NCBI GenBank assembly: GCA_934141605.1
Contig: CAKPCL010000014.1
Location: 1 to 15,913, forward strand
Reading direction: 5' to 3'
DNA from: an uncultured Clostridia bacterium
GTDB lineage: Bacteria > Bacillota > Clostridia > TANB77 > CAG-508
DNA length: 15,913 nucleotides
Made by a program: the position numbers and the translations under genes. A model generated the notes under the pieces. It saw nothing but the letters and a program-made list of their open reading frames with translations, ran no database searches and had not been told where the DNA came from. This document shows positions 14,336-15,913 of this stretch, piece after piece (position 1 is the first letter of the stretch; each line of letters begins with the position of its first letter).

Positions 14336-15232
14336 ATGAAAATATCAGTAGTGACACCAACATATAATAGGGAAAAATTATTAAAAAATTTATACAATAG
14401 TTTAATAGAAAATTCAAAATATGATGTAGAAATAGAATGGGATATAATGGACGATGGTTCTACAGACAATACAAAAGAACTTATCCAAAATTATATAAAT
14501 GAAGGAAAAATAAAAATTAAATATTTTTATCAAAAAAATCAGGGAAAAATGAAAGCATTGAATAAACTAATTCCGGAAGCCCAAGGCGACCTAATTATAG
14601 AGTGCGATTCAGATGATTATTTTACATCAAATGCTTTTGAAATAATAAAAAGAGAATATGAAAAAAATACGGATAAAAATATTTATGCATTATGCTTCTT
14701 AAAAATTGAACCAAATGGAAAAAATATGGGAGAAACATTTAAAAAACCTAAAACAACGATGTTTGATTTATATTTTAAAGAAAAAGAAAATGGAGAAAAA
14801 GCATTAGTTTTTTATTCAAGAATTAGAAAGATATACAAGCATAAACTTGAAAAAAATGAAAGATTTGTAACAGAAGCTAGGATGTATCACGAAATGGATT
14901 TAAAATATAACATATTATGTATAAATGAACCAATTATGGTATGTGAATATCAAAACACAGGATATTCTAAAAATATATCAAAACAATTTGCAGAAAATCC
15001 TTTTGGATATTATGAATATTTTAAAGAAATTTTACAAAGAGATATGAGAGGTGTAAGTTTTAATAAAAAATTATATGCAATTAAGCATTATATATTGTTT
15101 AGCTATTTAACAAAACAATACAAATTAAAGCCGATTAAAAATTTTGATTGCAAGTTTTTATTTATCATCTTATTTATACCAGGTATTTTAAAGAGTAAAT
15201 TTGTAACATTGCAGTTCAGTAAAAAATCATAA
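14336..15232 (+). CDS. Glycosyltransferase family 2, last gene of the operon
   Basis: A GTG at 14327 extends the open frame, but AGGTGA (14325-14330) points to ATG 14336, one base after the previous TAA. That gives 298 residues. Motifs are MKISVVTPTYNR (1-12), DDGSTDNT (39-46), NQGKMKALNKLI (68-79) and DSDD (91-94); MYHEMDLKY (about 180-188) replaces the more usual ED motif. This makes it a different GT2 subgroup from the other two in the operon. The last 40 residues are hydrophobic and basic (FLFIILFIPGILKS) and probably bind the membrane. Its last coding bases (CAGTTCAGTAAAAA, 15212-15225) form one arm of a long inverted repeat with downstream DNA, so the extreme C-terminus (LQFSKKS) may have been shaped by that structure. 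Confidence 0.92.
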   Translation: MKISVVTPTYNREKLLKNLYNSLIENSKYDVEIEWDIMDDGSTDNTKELIQNYINEGKIKIKYFYQKNQGKMKALNKLIPEAQGDLIIECDSDDYFTSNAFEIIKREYEKNTDKNIYALCFLKIEPNGKNMGETFKKPKTTMFDLYFKEKENGEKALVFYSRIRKIYKHKLEKNERFVTEARMYHEMDLKYNILCINEPIMVCEYQNTGYSKNISKQFAENPFGYYEYFKEILQRDMRGVSFNKKLYAIKHYILFSYLTKQYKLKPIKNFDCKFLFIILFIPGILKSKFVTLQFSKKS

Positions 15233-15412
15233 AATGTTTTTAAATGTTGATATATTAATATTTTGCAACAAAAGACCATAAGGAAGACCCTAGATATGTT
15301 TTTAAGATGTCGTCCAAATCTTTGATTTGGTGTCGACAGCTATATGCAAAGCTCGTAAAAAATATTAATATATCAACATTTATAACAATTACTTTTAATT
15401 TTTACTGAACTG
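15212..15412. repeat. Outer inverted repeat spanning the operon's 3' end
   Basis: CAGTTCAGTAAAAA (15212-15225), which covers the final codons of the last GT2, is perfectly inverted as TTTTTACTGAACTG (15399-15412). The second arm lies 173 bases downstream. Between them is a separate 24-bp inverted repeat. If the inner element (15241-15382) is removed, the outer arms would form a normal hairpin ending near a T-rich stretch. This looks like the original operon terminator. Confidence 0.75.
15241..15382. mobile_element. Small element with 24-bp perfect terminal inverted repeats (MITE-like or structured RNA)
   Basis: Bases 15241-15264 are the exact reverse complement of 15359-15382, enclosing 94 bases. 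The interior codes for nothing and holds an internal hairpin: GTCG plus CCAAATC (about 15309-15320) with GATTTGG and CGAC (15324-15336). The arms begin and end with TA, compatible with TA target duplication as made by IS630/Tc1-type transposases. The size (142 bases), perfect ends and place within an older hairpin fit a non-autonomous MITE. The alternative is one large RNA fold, such as an antiterminator or a small RNA. Copies elsewhere cannot be checked here. The gap from 15233 to 15509 holds this element, the response-regulator box and the next promoter. Confidence 0.5.
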
Positions 15413-15418
15413 TAATTT

Positions 15419-15435
15419 TGTAACAAAAATGTAAT
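15419..15435 (+). promoter_or_regulatory. WalR-type box ahead of the secreted lectin-domain gene
   Basis: TGTAAC-AAAAA-TGTAAT fits TGTWAH-N5-TGTWAH exactly. Twenty bases (TTGTAACAAAAATGTAATAT, 15418-15437) are identical to 6193-6212, upstream of the coiled-coil gene. The box ends 10 bases before the -35 position of the following promoter. WalR regulons are rich in secreted cell-wall genes, and the gene here is secreted. Confidence 0.55.
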
Positions 15436-15445
15436 ATAAAAAAAC

Positions 15446-15474
15446 TTTAGTTTTTCGACAATTTGTGATAAAAT
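15446..15474 (+). promoter_or_regulatory. Promoter of the secreted lectin-domain gene (extended -10)
   Basis: TGATAAAAT (15466-15474) is an extended -10 hexamer. The -35 position, 17 bases upstream, is only TTTAGT (15446-15451). A weak -35 with an extended -10 and an activator box directly upstream is the pattern of an activator-dependent promoter. Confidence 0.55.
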
Positions 15475-15509
15475 ATATTTGAAAATTGCAATTTGGAGGA
15501 GGAAAACTA

Positions 15510-15913
15510 ATGAAGAAAAACATTAACCAATATAAAATTACATTATGCTTAATATTTACTATATTACTAATCATTATAGTAAAACCAAATAAAAGCTTTG
15601 CAAAAGCAGAAAAAACAATAGAAGATGGAACATATACAATAAAATCAGCATTAAGTAATAATTATGCAATAGATGTAGAAGGCGCATCAAAAGAACAGTG
15701 CGCAAATATAATAGTATATGAAAGCAATAATGCAAACAACCAAAAATTCAATGTAAAATACATAGGAAATGGATACTACACAATAGCATCTGTACATTCA
15801 AATAGATTATTAGATGTAGCAAATGGAGGAAAAAAACCAGAAACTAATGTATGGCAAATAGGCTCTAATAATACAGATGCACAAAAATGGATTATAAAAG
15901 ATGCAGGAAATGG
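15510..15913 (+). CDS. Secreted protein with ricin-type beta-trefoil lectin domain (5' part only)
   Basis: The first 134 codons are present and the gene runs off the right edge. GGAGGAGG (15495-15502) sets the ATG. A signal peptide is clear: MKKNINQYK, a hydrophobic stretch ITLCLIFTILLIIIV, then PNKSFAKA with a likely cut after SFA or AKA. The mature part DGTYTIKSALSNNYAIDVEG, QKFNVKYIGNGYYTIASVHS, NRLLDVANGG and QKWIIKDAGN shows the repeating pattern of RICIN/RicinB_lectin_2 domains, with the Q-x-F/W motifs at 78-80 and 125-127. Such domains bind carbohydrate and are often fused to peptidoglycan or glycan hydrolases or peptidases, so a catalytic domain may follow outside the window. Its place after the polysaccharide operon and under a WalR-type box suggests an envelope role, but that is inference. 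Confidence 0.88.
   Translation, partial: MKKNINQYKITLCLIFTILLIIIVKPNKSFAKAEKTIEDGTYTIKSALSNNYAIDVEGASKEQCANIIVYESNNANNQKFNVKYIGNGYYTIASVHSNRLLDVANGGKKPETNVWQIGSNNTDAQKWIIKDAGN

Noticed and set aside
15265..15358. Hammerhead or twister ribozyme inside the nested repeat
   Set aside because: No CUGAUGA/GAAA core and no twister core are present; the internal CCAAATC/GATTTGG hairpin alone does not support a ribozyme.

Overview
The window comes from a very AT-rich, low-GC Gram-positive genome, most like an uncultured or gut-type member of the Clostridia. The reasons are strong GGAGG ribosome binding sites, sigma-A-type promoters, A-rich coding strands, UGA used as a stop, and clostridial family pairings (DUF421 next to DUF4363; a degenerate prepilin-type leader of the KGITLIALVITI kind). 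No species can be named from the sequence alone.

Left part (1-2964). The 3' end of a probable Rpn/PD-(D/E)XK transposase-like gene enters from the left edge and appears frameshifted. Next comes an unusual leader region: a short ORF containing a 35-base AC dinucleotide tract, a possible structured RNA closed by a perfect 10-bp stem, and then a 205-residue prepilin-like surface protein. A shared bidirectional terminator separates this from a reverse-strand four-helix holin-like membrane protein (PF04020/YvlD type). Divergent from that are a DUF421 (YetF-like) membrane protein and a DUF4363-like partner gene that carries a one-base frameshift.

Middle part (2965-8640). A reverse-strand Lon-family AAA+ protease (LonC/YcbZ type, with an intact Ser-Lys dyad) is divergent from a TetR-type regulator. 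The next gene encodes an unrecognised coiled-coil protein. Its promoter is preceded by four TGTAA half-sites at exact 11-bp intervals, which looks like a WalR or PhoP type response-regulator site. Then come a tRNA with CAU anticodon, with its own promoter and terminator, and a lone NAD(P)-dependent dehydrogenase of the 2,4-diaminopentanoate dehydrogenase family.

Right part (8641-15913). One promoter drives a tight six-gene operon: GT4, GT2, GT2, an O-antigen ligase/polymerase-type membrane protein, GT4, GT2. The genes are separated by 14 bases or fewer, or overlap. This should build and polymerise a surface or secreted polysaccharide. No initiating phosphoglycosyltransferase, flippase or nucleotide-sugar enzyme is in the window. 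The operon ends in a nested inverted-repeat structure (15212-15412) whose inner part resembles a small non-autonomous mobile element inside an older hairpin. After it, a second perfect TGTAA-N5-type box precedes the promoter of a secreted ricin-type lectin-domain protein that runs off the right edge.

The most interesting items are the AC-repeat leader ORF, whose length depends on repeat number; the matching response-regulator boxes in front of two otherwise unrelated genes; and the nested inverted repeats. All of these rest on sequence reading alone.
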